DNA from: Ceratobasidium sp. AG-K
Taxonomy: Eukaryota > Basidiomycota > Agaricomycetes > Cantharellales > Ceratobasidiaceae
Assembly (NCBI GenBank): GCA_037039685.1
Contig: JAWNGF010000001.1
Span: 5,208,001-5,272,000, forward strand
Direction: 5' to 3'
Length of the DNA stretch: 64,000 bases
The first letter of the stretch is position 1, and each line of letters begins with the position of its first letter. The notes below the pieces were generated by a model. It was not told the DNA's origin and made no database searches. It saw only the letters and a program-made list of their open reading frames with translations. Below are positions 33,840-45,218 of the stretch, piece after piece. Made by a program: the position numbers and the translations under genes.

Positions 33840-36800
33840 ATGGTTCTCCCTGGAACCATCGACTCTTCCCAGGTCGCCCCTGGCGAGCTAGTTGCGGGCA
33901 TACCTCCGCTTAACTCGGTCCCCCCAATTGTCGATCGTATCGTTCACCAACCTGAAAAGGACTATCCTGACGAAAAGTTTGCGCCTCCGAACCATTTTGG
34001 CGGGAACTTGGACGTCTCGTTCGATGAGAAGACTCCTGCTTCCGATATCAATACATACCCTGGTAATGTTAGACTTATCAACGGACAGCCCATTATCGAG
34101 ACGGTAAGTTGTCATACTAAGACATTACTTTTTTGGCTGATGGACTCCTTTCAACCACAGGGCGTTCATGTTAGTAACTTTGCTGTCGACGATCGTGATG
34201 ACGGGGATCCTGCTTTGACCTGGCGCTCCTTTTGGATTGGTACAGTAGTTGCCGGGCTTGGAGCTGCCCTCTCACAGGCATGTACAGTGCAATTTTCCAT
34301 GGGCAAGCTATGCTAATCGATATGCTAGATCTATATATTCAAACCGATCAGTGTATCCGTCTCGGGGATATTTTTGCTATTGCTTGTCTATTCGGTCGGT
34401 AATGCCTGGGCTTTTCTACTGCCAACGCCTTCAACATTCGAGACACGTGTTCCCTGGCTTGTCCCCATCGTTCGCGTGATTAATCCGGGGCCATTTGGCC
34501 TGAAAGAAGTACGTATTTGACTTTCAGTACCAGATCCTGGATCACTAACATTGCTAAAGCATGTGGTTGCAACGCTAATCGCTACTACGGCAGCCTATGG
34601 GGCCACAGCAGTAAACATTTTTGCCGTGCAACGAGTAAGAAGCTACCACAATTAATTATCTAACTTTTGAGGTGACCTTACTTTACCCAAAGCTTTTCTA
34701 TGACTCTGAAGTCAACGCCTCGACAGCTGTCCTAGCTACGTTCTCGACCGCTTGCTTTGGATACGGTCTCGTTGGTTTGCTGCGTCCACTGACTGTCTAC
34801 CCAAGTGAGATGGTTTACTGGGGGAATCTACCAACCGTAACTACATTTCAAGGTATATTTGTTTCAGATGATCCATGTATGCGCAATCTTATTCCTATTC
34901 TGAACGGTAGCTCTACATTGGGACAGAGCTGCAACTTCGAAACGGTTGCAGCTCTTTTGGTCAGCGTTTGGTGGCATGGCCGTTTATGAGATTTTCCCGC
35001 AATACATGTGAGTTTACACATCGGCTATCCAAGGGCCTTATTCATTTGTGCTCTGTAGCTTCCCGCTGCTCAACGGGTTCTCGGTATTTTGCTTGGCTTC
35101 CCAAAAGGCCGCTACGGACGTTCGCAAGATTTTTACGAACATATTTGGGGGTGTCAGCGGAAACGAGGGGCTGGGATTGCTCAGTCTGAGCTTCGATTGG
35201 CAGTATATCGGTAGCACATACATGTCGTTACCGCTGCTCCAACAAGGTAGGAATGTTCAGGTGCTTGGGCAACCAACTTAGCTAACTTCCAGCAAAGGTA
35301 ACTCTTGGATTGGGTATGGCATATGTTACGTCGCCATTTTAGGAATTTATTATTCAAATATATGGGATGTGAGTAGACTTGATATGAAATATCCCAATTG
35401 AGCCCTAATCACTCGTATCAGGCCAAGTCCTTCCCAATGCTATCTACTTCAATCTTCGAAATAAATGGGAAACGATATAACCAAACGGCTGTTTTTGGGC
35501 CAACGTTCACGATGAATCATACGGCTCTCGAAGAGCATGGATTACCACATCTTACAGGATCAAACGTGTGGACCAACATGACCGCATGCTGGTCGGTGAG
35601 TACTAATTCTTTCCACTCGTTAGCCCAGGGAATAAAGGACTTACCATTCGTCCTAGATTGGGGGTCTTATCGCACACTGTTTATGGTTCTGGCGCGGCTA
35701 CGTTGTAGATTCTTTTAAGCAAGCGCGGAAGGGCACACAACCAGACCGTCATTGGATAGTAAGCACCGCCGGTGTTTGATAGGTTTGGTATGCTAAAACA
35801 CGCACTAACCAGGCTATGCAACGATATGATGAGTGTCCGTGGTGGTGGTATTTGGGACTGTTGGTTCTTTCGTTTTTAGCTGGTGGGTGCGTTGGTACGC
35901 ACATATGCGCAACCTGACACTGCATTGACCAGGCCTAATTGTCATATTTACGGGCCATACCACCTTGCCATGGTGGGGCTATGTTCTTTCGTTAGCTGTT
36001 GGAGGTAAAACATTGCTTCTTTCCAAATGGATTTGTGTAGCCAACTAACTTTTTCAGGCTTCGTTGCGCCTTTCTCTAACTTACTTTATGCACGACTTGG
36101 AAACGGAATCGCTACCAACCAGTTGATGAAGATGGTGGCTGGGGCTGTCCACCCCGGTAAACCGGTGGCCAACTTGTACTTTCAGCATGTGGTCGCATGA
36201 TGTTATCTCCACTTCCATTGGGCTGGCGGGGGATTTGAAAATGGGACAGTACCGTAAGTTTCGCCCGAAAAAAATGAATATTAACTCACAGAATACAAAT
36301 TTCAGTAAAAATTCCTCCACGTGTTATGTTCCTTACCCAGATGTGGGGCACGCTACTCGGCGCTTTCATCAATTATGCGTCAGTAATATCTCATCCTCTA
36401 ATTAATTAAAAGTGTTCATTACGGGAATCAACAGGGTGATGGTCTCTATCACAGCATCACGCCGCGAGGTCTTGCTGAACCCCACTGGCACAAATGTCTG
36501 GAGTGGCGCGACTGTCCAGTCCCTCAACTCAGCGGCAGTAACTTGGTCTCTGGCTGGTCAGCTCTATGGCAGGCATGGGCCGTATAAATGGGTGCCTATC
36601 GGTCTGATCTTTGGTATGATTCCAACAACAATCCAATACTTCGTTTGGAAGGTTAGTTGGTGGATCACTGTCTTGGTGGGCGGCTTAGGTTGAGGACTAA
36701 CATGTTTGCGATCGTAGAGATGGCCCAAAGTTGGACCCGTAGAAGTAGATAAGCTTATGCTGCCTGTTATCTATATGGTGAGGTGCACTTTTCCATGGCC

Positions 36801-37142
36801 CATCTCTCCCACGTTGGCTGACTGATTTAGTACGCGGGTTGGTTTTCTTCTGGAGTTAACTCGGTCACAACGTCAATCATTCTTGTTGGTATCATCTCCC
36901 AAGTCTGGTTGCGGCGCCGTCATCCCGGATGGTATAACAAGTACAATTATATCCTTGGCGGAGGGCTTGACGGAGGAACCCAAACTATTGTTTTCATCCT
37001 TAGTTTTGCCGTCTTTGGTGCAAGCGGCGTGGAGCGACCTTTCCCGAACGTAAGTATTTCCTACGGAGGTTAAATTGACTCGCTGATTTTTCAAAAGTGG
37101 TGGGGCAACCCCGCTGACGTTAATCCGGATTACTGCTTGTGA
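33840..37142 (+). CDS. Oligopeptide transporter (OPT family)
   Basis: Multi-pass plasma-membrane transporter that takes up small peptides (or glutathione/siderophore-type substrates) with protons. About 16 exons, close to 780 residues. An acidic N-terminal tail (about 100 residues) precedes TWRSFWIGTVVAGLGAALSQ. Diagnostic parts are VNPGPFGLKEHV, RPLTVYPSEMVYWGNLPTV, the following TFQALHWD, EIFPQYIFPLLNGFSVFCLA, ISP-like KIFTNIFGGVSGNEGLG, FNTTxx-like YNQTAVFGPTFTMN, ECPWWWYLGLL, TTLPWWGYVLSLAVG, GNGIATNQLMKMVAGAVHPG, KPVANLYFSMWSHDVI, DLKMGQY, NPTGTNVWSGATVQSLNSAA, YNYILGGGLDGGTQ and the end WWGNPADVNPDYC. The frame is open throughout, so it appears functional. Substrate not predictable. Confidence 0.94.
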
Positions 37143-37241
37143 TTTATACTTTCATACAGCAGGTTCCGTCTGGTTCACTGTATATATCACGTGGTCGATC
37201 CTCTTACACATTGAATTTTAAATCCACTCCTCACCTAAACC

Positions 37242-39999
37242 ATGCCACTTGGAGCGCCATTTGAGAGCCACTTACCACTATACGACCAAATACGGGTCGA
37301 TGACTTTACAAACACGACGTATAGGCCCGCATAGATTAACCTTTTGTCTCATGTTCATTCCGATGATACCCAAGGCTTAAGTGCTCCAGCCTTCTCCTCT
37401 TGAGTGGTTACTAGTGAGGATTCGAAGACGATGTTGTTGATAGTAGAATCTATGAATGACAGAATAAACTACGACAAAGGACTGGTTGTGCAAAAAAAAA
37501 AGGACATTTGCTGGGCTGAAGCGCAACGGGAAGAACCACAGAGATCTACTTGTAAGCTTCAAGTTGCATATCCAAATGATCATCAGTTCTGACTTAGTGC
37601 AGCAAATGATCGCTCTGAATACCCCTACTAAGCTCGATATTGGTCCTCAAGAAAATATCACAGTTACGTTGCTAGATGCAAATCACTGCCCGGGGTCGGT
37701 AATGTGCGCCACGTATGCCTCAGCTTGCAAGCGCGTAGCCAATAAATGTAAATAGGTTTCTCAACGAAGGCCGACATGGTGCCATCCTGCACTCAGGGGA
37801 CATTCGCGCTGAACCTGCCATGTTTTCACGAGTGACTGACAACCCTTGTATCCGACCATACCTCCTTAGTTCTGACGGGCTGCAAGAAATGCAGTTAGAG
37901 ACTGCCTTTCTTGACACCGATGAGAACCCGAATGGTTCCTTCTAAGGTGCGATGTCCAATCCTGTTCTCGCATCGTTCCTCAATTGAACGAGGGCTGAAG
38001 GCTGAAGCTGTTCGCGGATTTCTAGAACTGACTGCTCTGTACCCCACTGATACTTTATTCTATATCAAAGTTCGGACTTGGGGCTACAAGGAGATCCTTA
38101 TTGGAGTAGCCGAACATTTCAACGCCAAGATGTTTCGACTATTCCTTTTGTCGCTCCCTGATTGACCGACATATACCGTAGATACACGTTGATCGATATA
38201 AATACAACGTGCTTGCCTCTCCCAACAACTGCGTTCCATCCTCCTCGCTCTCTGGACACCCTGGGCCATCTTCGTTCGCTGAAATTCTAACCTGCGAGGA
38301 AGCTACTACTAGGTTCCATGTGTGTGAAAGGTTCAACCAATGCAGCATCATTAAAGCGGCTAACTCAGAGCCACCCAAACGAAGAACGTACCGCAACGGC
38401 AACCCCAAACCTGAGCGGGCAAAAAAATCGGTATACATCAACTCACGCGTCGTAGCTGCAGATAAATAGGAAGCATACGCACTCGACGTGAGCGAGCGAT
38501 TGCAGGAGGGCGAGTTTGCGGACACTTTGTGAGTTCCCCTCAGTAGGCATTCCACTTTGGCGAGCATGATTCATGTACGGGTCCTTTCCCCAGGGTTCAC
38601 CGAGGTTTTGGGCAGAGTTACAGTCGTTCGTGGCTGCGTTCCGTCCAAAGAATATCCACCCAAATACTCTAGTTCCTCATCTATATGGCCTCGACTGGGC
38701 ACGTCTCCCCGGAATATTTGCTCAATGTCTCGCCCTAAATGGCTACGAAACACTAAGGCGGTCGACATTAGACCGATTGAAGGAACGATTCCCAGGTATT
38801 GATCTTTCACCGTCCGGGATGAAGAAGCGGGCAGAGCAAGTCCTTCGTAATATTGGCCATCCTGATTTAGAACAAGAGAACGCAGTTGGGTCAATAGATG
38901 AAACGGAGTGGAGCGAAGCGAGGCCAGAGAACGTCGGAAAGACCAAGGAACATATCGAGGCATACCTCCCTTGGCTGTTCGGGCATCAAGGCGCTTCAAA
39001 GTCACCTGCCTGCGAATCACCTGCTTGAACACAAACTATCATTACTCAGGATTTTCTACAAGCCAGCGCCGCTCCTATAGCCCGATCCGAGGCTTTATGT
39101 TCAACCTGTGCCAACCGCCCAACATATGTTCCGGTGCGGGTGACCCACCTTCCAAATAATAACTTAGGAACTGAAGGAGCTGCTTGGAGCCTGTTATTGA
39201 ACTCTAGAACCTCGGTTCAGCCTTCCACTACCAAAGCACATTCGATTCTTAGCTCCGATCCTAGGTTTCAGCACAACAATCAACTATATTCCCCACCACC
39301 CGAATCCCCCCCCCCCCAGGACCACAACGTCGTGACGCATCGATCTCTCCTGTCCAAGACTTGGCCGTCACTCTTGGTAAAGCACCAGCCAAGCGCCACC
39401 GACTCGAAAGCTCTCGTACTAGTAATTCGCCTCACCTCGACCAATCCGCTGTGATCCCAGCATCCGGTAGCAGTTCTGGAAAGCAGGCTTCAGCTGTTGA
39501 ACCGGCGCATACAAGCAAATCATCAAGGGACACATGTCATCGCGAACCGGGAACACTATGCACATCGCCACCAGCCGCCGACGGTCCTATCGCGACAGCC
39601 TCAAATGGAGTAACGAACCCGGTAAACGCCGACGAATCCGGAGCTCCGATTCTAGATAACGAAAATACTCGGCGTCCAGCAACCACAAGCCTCATTCAAC
39701 CCGGTCACCAGAGCTCCTGGGTTCCTGCCGCCAAACAACCACTCTTGCTTTCCGAGTCCGATAGACGCGAACAACGCCGTCAGTCGAAACTAAATGAGCG
39801 GAGTATTCGAGCGCAGCTAGCAAAACTTCCCACAGATTTCTCGAAAGGGTTGGCGGAAACCAAATCTACTAGTAGAACTGGGCCCAACAACTCGCTGATT
39901 CTAACTCGGCACAATCCTCAAGCTCTCGACCCACCAATGGTTAGCGGAGATTATGACCACACCATTGCCACGTATAGGAGTGCGAAAACTCAAACCTAA
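37242..39999 (+). pseudogene. Disabled SNM1/PSO2-type DNA-repair metallo-beta-lactamase nuclease
   Basis: Recognisable over its whole length as a DCLRE1/Artemis-PSO2-like nuclease (MBL plus beta-CASP), which trims crosslinked or hairpin DNA ends. Start MPLGAPFESHLPLYDQIRVD at 37242, then an in-frame TAG, then NLLSHVHSDDTQGLSAP: the metal site HxHxDH is here HVHSDD. An in-frame TGA follows, then EDSKTMLL and ESMNDRINYDKG. A run of ten A at 37492-37501 shifts frame (nine would continue into RTFAGLKRNGKNHRDLL). Later parts remain: VTLLDANHCPGSVMF, HGAILHSGDIRAEP, LELTALYPTDTLF, HVDRYKYNVL, CERFNQCS, QSFVAAFRPKNIHPNT, GLDWARLPGIFAQCL and a disordered tail to 39999. A donor near 38130 reads AT instead of GT. 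Several independent lesions make it a pseudogene, unless sequence errors are involved. Confidence 0.75.
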
Positions 40000-40131
40000 T
40001 GATCTCCTCCCTCAGCTGAATAGCACACGTGTCACGCCTTGTTTTTTTATGCGATTTATCATAATTCATCCATCTCAGAATTATGCACAACGACATAAAA
40101 CCAATGAGCACGCGTGATCTCTAGTGAATCG

Positions 40132-41460
40132 CTATTCCGGGGGGTTCTCAAACTCTCCTGGGTTGTTGTTTCGGAAATTCCAGAAGGCGTCCAGACCTTG
40201 CTAGATTGATAAATCGGCTTCAGGTTGGCTCGAGTATAACCACGTCTGTAAATCGATCGCTTACCCTGTAGCCGTGTTCGTACTCCCATGCATGACCACC
40301 TTCACCCTGTCCTCCATGCTGTATGAGTAATTAGGCGTTAGTTGAAGTTCCTTCAGCATTGCTGTTCAAAGCACATACCTCGTCAATGTGCTCTTGCAGT
40401 CTTTGCTCGGCGAGTTCACCCTGTTCCTCGTTATTGCCCGCACCCCACCCATGCGTGAAACCAGTTTCAAAACGCCATAGCTCAAGCTCAGGGTTTCCAT
40501 GCTCCTCCCAGTAGGCTACGTGGCGGTCTGTTCAATGCAGGTTAGTCCGCATAACAATAGTCCCCTCATGCAAGCTAGGGAAATGGACATGAAGGACATA
40601 CCCCTGTGAGCCGCGTACTCCTCGTACATTTGATCTTGGAAACCTCCCCACTGTACCATGCTGATAAGTCAATTAGAGAAAGAAGGTCGATTTAGTGGGA
40701 GAAGATATGGGTGTATGCGATGAATGGTGCTGTTGAGTCGCAAACGGAGGCGTTTTATGTGAACCCCATTTCACGCACGCATAGCTTTCGGCGAAATGAT
40801 GCAACCACTCGCAAACGTAATTTCGGGAGTTGGTAATAGATTGCACTAAGGAAGTGCTCGGCACCGCCCCTCAGTGCCGTACGTACCGAGCGTATCCCGC
40901 GTATCATATCCATTTAGGGCAGATGGTACATAGCGCTCTCGTAAGATTGTAAAGATCACATCAACGCTGGAAATAATTGCGCGTGATATGCCGACAGTAT
41001 TGCCGTCATCGTACACATATGATCTTTCAAGGATGCCGTTAGGTGAATGAGATGAGATGCCGGCTATATGCCGCCTACGGTGACCGTTGTTCAGCTAACG
41101 GCATGAGGGTCCTTTCCACCTTGTCCGCAGCATCAAATGCCTCTTTATACGCGGTGTCGTATCGGATGTGATAAGTCAAAATCCCGCCCCGGTACGGTAT
41201 TGATATCACTGCCCGGAATCGGGTGATCACTCATGGCATTAGGCGATGCTCTAGACCCATACCTGAGTTCATAAAGTACCACCAGTCTACCCGTATAACC
41301 CAATGGATACCTATTGTAATAGGACCGCCACCCAAGTCAATAAGCCAGCCTCCGGCTACGACGCAACTCAACTTAAGCAGGATTGGAGCAAACGCTATAT
41401 TTTGTGTCATTCATGTTGTCTTACACTGAGGGGAGCAGAAGCTTCATCCATCATATTCAT
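40132..41460 (-). CDS. Unknown protein(s) with Tyr/Glu/His-rich C-terminal exons
   Basis: Two good blocks of spliced coding sequence on the minus strand. Block 1, from ATG at 41460: MNMMDEASAPLT, intron, GGWLIDLGGGPITIGIHWVI, DWWYFMNS, intron, VISIPYRGGILTYHIRYDTA then EAFDAADKVERTLMPLAEQ and TAG at 41077-41075. Block 2: SSHSPNGILERSYVYDDGNT, GISRAIISSVDVIFTILRER, YVPSALNGYDTRDTLGT, then MVQWGGFQDQMYEEYAAHR, DRHVAYWEEHGNPELELWRF, THGWGAGNNEEQGELAEQ, HGGQGEGGHAWEYEHGYR, and the end QGLDAFWNFRNNNPGEFE before TAG at 40134-40132. Every junction within each block is GT-AG and in phase. The link between the blocks is unresolved: only a 25-base intron would join them in frame. So it is either one gene or two. 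No family is recognised. The first ATG overlaps the stop of the DM9 gene as ATGA. Confidence 0.55.
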
Positions 41461-43373
41461 ACCCAGCACAACAGTTCGTAATTATCAGACACTCTTAGTG
41501 GCTTGCCTCTCGATGCCACACATGCGTATTCCATTTCGCGGGATATGTACCCTGGGACACGCTCACCATGGCTCCACGCTGCGCAGTGATAAAGCTCATG
41601 GGCATCTCGTCCGTGTCGAAAGTCCAATCCCCCCAGTACGGGTCGACTTCCTGCAGGAATATTCCCTCTCGAGGTTCGCACCCAACGCATATTTCTAGTA
41701 TCCAGGAGTAGCCGAATTACCCCATAGTGACTGATTTCGTCTTCGCCTTCGTCTCCCAAATAATGCGCAACGCCTCTTCCTTCTTGCAACGTTACTCTGC
41801 CTGGGATTATCGAGGTTGGTTCCCCTCCGGATTCGAGTACAACGCTGCACAGAAACACTGGATCTCCACTCTGGTCTCTAAATTGGACATCCGAGGGATC
41901 GAATCGGAGGGTGTCGCGACGCCTAAGGTCTGCTTGGTTTGACTCTAAACGAATTCCTCCTTCTGTTGCGCCGATGGAGCCTCTCAAACTATACAAATCG
42001 TTTCCTGTGGTCGGCATGCTCATGTGGTCATACATGCCTGCATGGACCACGTCTTCTAGAGCATCACTGCACGATATGCCATATTGACATGCAGGGCGTT
42101 CACCTGCCAAAACTGTGTGGATATCAAAATGAATATACGATCTCCTTTTTTATAAGGAAGCACCTTGCTGGACGCACCGGATCTAACATCCGGAGATAGT
42201 CGCCACTCAAGAATGCCTGCAGCCAGGAGCTCCCTAGCGCACGAAAAGCACACGGTATCGTCGATTCGTATGAAATTAGGATCGAATGGAGCTTGCCCGG
42301 TGCTGTTCCACCGTGCACGCGCAAGACCCCGCCCCTGATGGGACGCCAGAATCCTCTCAAAAAACGCCTGCGCCCCAATCCCATTCTGCTTTCCGTATCT
42401 CATCAAAATCTCGCGCTCATGCTCGATCGGTATAAGTCTCAAAAGACTTGAATCAAGCCTCTTTGGGAAACGAATATCTATGTAGGTTGGCTATTAGTAT
42501 CACGAGCAGTAAATTCTAGGAGCAGGGATCTCGACCAACTTTTCAGCGGTTGAAGTGAGAACGATACAACGGGAGCATTGCAATCCATCCCAAGTTCGTG
42601 GCATGTGAATCTTGTACACAAGGCACCTATCGTATAAAATACACCATTACGTTTGTGCCATTAGGTATTGTCCACGATCTGTACTGGAGACTTACAACAA
42701 TCCGAATTGGATTCGGGTATCAATGGCAGGTGCCCACTACAATCGGCGCATCTGGTATGGCCGGGGAACATAGTGCCCTCATCGTCGCTCAATATAGGCT
42801 CCGAGCATAAGAAGTCAAACTGGTTACCCGGGTTGCAACACGGGCAGCCGTAGGCGCTGAATGGACTAGTCCAGTCTCAATTGGTCAGTCTACCGACCAG
42901 GACCCGAACACAAAACACAGCTCACCGGGTTGGTTCTTCGCGGACCGATACAGTTTCGTTCGTTTCATCTGCTTCGGAATCCGAGTGCTCGATTGAAATG
43001 TACTGTCCTGGCTGGTAGACAGCGCGCAATGCTGCTATATCAGTGCTTGTACGCGCCTCCAATGTGTTCAGCTGGCAATAAGCCTCCACGATCGCAGCAG
43101 TAGCATGACTATCATGAATACTGCGCACTGACTGCCGACATTGATGGCATACGCTTGAACTAAAAGGCAGGCGTGTCAATAAAAAAAAGGCAACAAGATC
43201 TGAAGGCCAGGGTTTACTGTTTAAACCATCCCACCGCGCAGGACCCGCACGCAATATGCATACAGTCGGCAAATGCAACAGGGTGCACGAGTATGTCGAG
43301 ACATATTGCTGCAATGGAGCTTCAGGTGGGCATTCTACACTAATCTAAAGGGCATAAACCTACTACAGTTCAT
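41457..43373 (-). CDS. RING - CHFR-like cysteine-rich - PBZ - DM9 protein
   Basis: Minus-strand gene with a striking domain order. RING finger: NCTICLDILVHPVAF, DCMHIACGSCAVGWFK, intron, SSVCHQCRQSVRSIHDSHAT, followed by AYCQLNTLEARTSTDIAALR as in CHFR-type ligases. Cysteine-rich part: AYGCPCCNPGNQFDFLCSEP, GHTRCADCSGHL. Then HEREILMRYGKQNGIGAQAF, DDTVCFSCARELLAAGILEW, and a PBZ zinc finger RPACQYGISC...HAGMYDH (C-x5-C-x8-H-x5-H), which in CHFR and APLF binds poly(ADP-ribose). It ends with two DM9/DUF3421 repeats: VQFRDQSGDPVFLCSVVLES, then WVRTSRGNIPAGSRPVLGG, GERVPGYIS and SDNYELLCWV. Exons near 42480-42640 are uncertain. CHFR itself starts with an FHA domain, which is absent; the minimal start is ATG at 43373, but the frame is open upstream into the USP7-like exons. 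Confidence 0.72.
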
Positions 43374-44647
43374 TAGCGAACGAAAGTTTGAGACCGCGTT
43401 AACAGATTGATCGTCCTTAGGAATACACGCAAATGTGTAGGACGTTAGGTCTTTGTTCAGAATCCCCATGCGCTCTTGGAGCCGCTTTAACGTATCGCCG
43501 AATGACTCCCCCTATAGTAGAACTAATTAGTCGGTAGTCATGAACAAAAAGCCAAGTAGACGTCACCTCATTCGCCTCAAACTTGACGACGCGAGATGGC
43601 ACCTGGAATAAATTCTATGTTACGCAGCTGGCACAAATTATCTTCTCCCACATACCTGAGGAGACGATGTCATTCGCATTTTCCGTAGGGAAGAATCACT
43701 CATTTCCTCAAAAAACTGGTCTAGGGTGAGGACTAGCTCAGGGTATCGAACAGTCAGAAGTCTAGTTCATAGGTCAGAGTCGCCCAAAGTTCTGTAGAGC
43801 AATCGACTACAATACTCTTTCTCGGTCCCAGTGAGTTGCTCGTGAAAACAGATCATGTCTCCGTTACGCATAGAGTTAGAAGAGAAAGATCTCCATGGCT
43901 GGAGGCTTCGTGTGCTGCCGTTTAACTCCTATAGCGGACGTGAATACTCTCGTAAAATGCTTTCAACCTCATGTAACATCGGTTTACCTCGCAAAGCCAT
44001 AATTTTTTGGCTGGCCTCCACCCCATGCGCCCATTGATCTTCTCAAACAATTCGGAGATTCTATCATCTGAAGCCACGCGTATAGTCCCCACTCCATAAT
44101 ACCTTTGCTTCGGGATATCAAAATGTTTGAGAAATATCAAAATCGAATTGTGGTTGCTGGGAGAACTAATGCGGTATAGACTGGTTAGTAAACTAACCTT
44201 CTAGCTAGTCTAGAAGGAGCTCACGCAAGTACACCAGTCTCGGAACCGTCACTCCTCCCATCTACTACTTCAAGATATAGCCCTAAAGTCGCTGAACTGG
44301 AAGAAATATCTAGGCAAATATTTTCAATTGAGCGGCGCACTAGTCATTGGAACAGTTGGCCAACTGAGTAAGATAAATTGCACCCAAACATGATGCGACT
44401 CACAACTCGTTTCATTGGTTTCGACTTCACCGAATTCACGGAATTCCCCCTTCTTGAATCTCCAAAAGCGAACCAGACCCAGGCTTGCAAGGTTTAGGTG
44501 ATCAACCATAACTTTTCTAAAACTGCCAAAGCTTTCGGTGCGCGGTACATAGAAGTCAAGAGGTCTGTAAGACATATCGTCGTAACCATCCTCAAGGTTC
44601 GCTATATCGAATCCTTCATACTCTTGAAAACGATCTTCGGTGGTCAC
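43335..44647 (-). pseudogene. C-terminal half of a USP7-like deubiquitinase (ubiquitin-like domains), no catalytic core
   Basis: Minus-strand exons resemble the tail of USP7/Ubp15, whose ubiquitin-like domains bind partners and activate the protease: TTEDRFQEYEGFDIANLEDG, FGSFRKVMVDHLNL with VRFWRF, LGLYLEVVDG, NSILIFLKHFDIPKQRYYGV, ISELFEKINGRMGWRPAKKL, NGDMICFHEQL, VPSRVVKFEANE, GESFGDTLKRLQERMGILNK. The conserved Cys and His boxes and the MATH domain should lie upstream but are not found in 44.65-45.2 kb. One segment near 43700-43830 lacks open continuity. So it is either a truncated remnant (stop TAG at 43337-43335) or, through a donor at 43363 (GTAGGT), the N-terminal part of the RING-DM9 gene. 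I annotate it as a fragment. Confidence 0.6.
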
Positions 44648-45218
44648 CTGTAGCAAGGTAAGCCAAGGGCCCACAAATCCACAGCATTCCCAAATCTACC
44701 TTCACAGTTATTACATTAGCGCTCGGACACAAACCCCAGTGGGCTGGAAGTGGCATGTTGCTGAGGGTCGAGTCAATATTTCGTGGGCAACTTTGCCTTG
44801 GTTTGTGGCTGTGTGGCTGTTCCGAAGTTCCAAAGCGTGGCAAGACGTCACTTACATTTTCGTACAAACGTTCACAAATTCAATAACGACTGGATCTTTT
44901 TGATAATATCGAACAGTACATTAAACACAACAAGGATAATCTATTTCCCGAGCGTACACGACAGGATCCAGGTCATCACAGCTGCGCCATCACTTCAGTC
45001 ATTACTCTGGAAATGTTGATCGGACGCATTTGGTACTTGAACATTTGGTGGCACAATATAGTGCATCCTTTGCACAGGTCGCAGCATATGCAAGGCATTT
45101 GGGTGTCTGCAGCAACGAAGCCTTTTTATAGCACTCGTCACTCTGTTTCTTGCACACCGCGGCCGATGCTCTACGTTATAAATTAGTACACCCAGGGACC
45201 AAGAAGCCGAGCCAGAAC

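Noticed and set aside
34850..34930. Suspected frameshift in the OPT gene after LPTVTTFQ
   Set aside because: An intron from GTATAT to the acceptor before CTCTACATTGG restores TFQALHWD, the expected family sequence, so the gene is intact.
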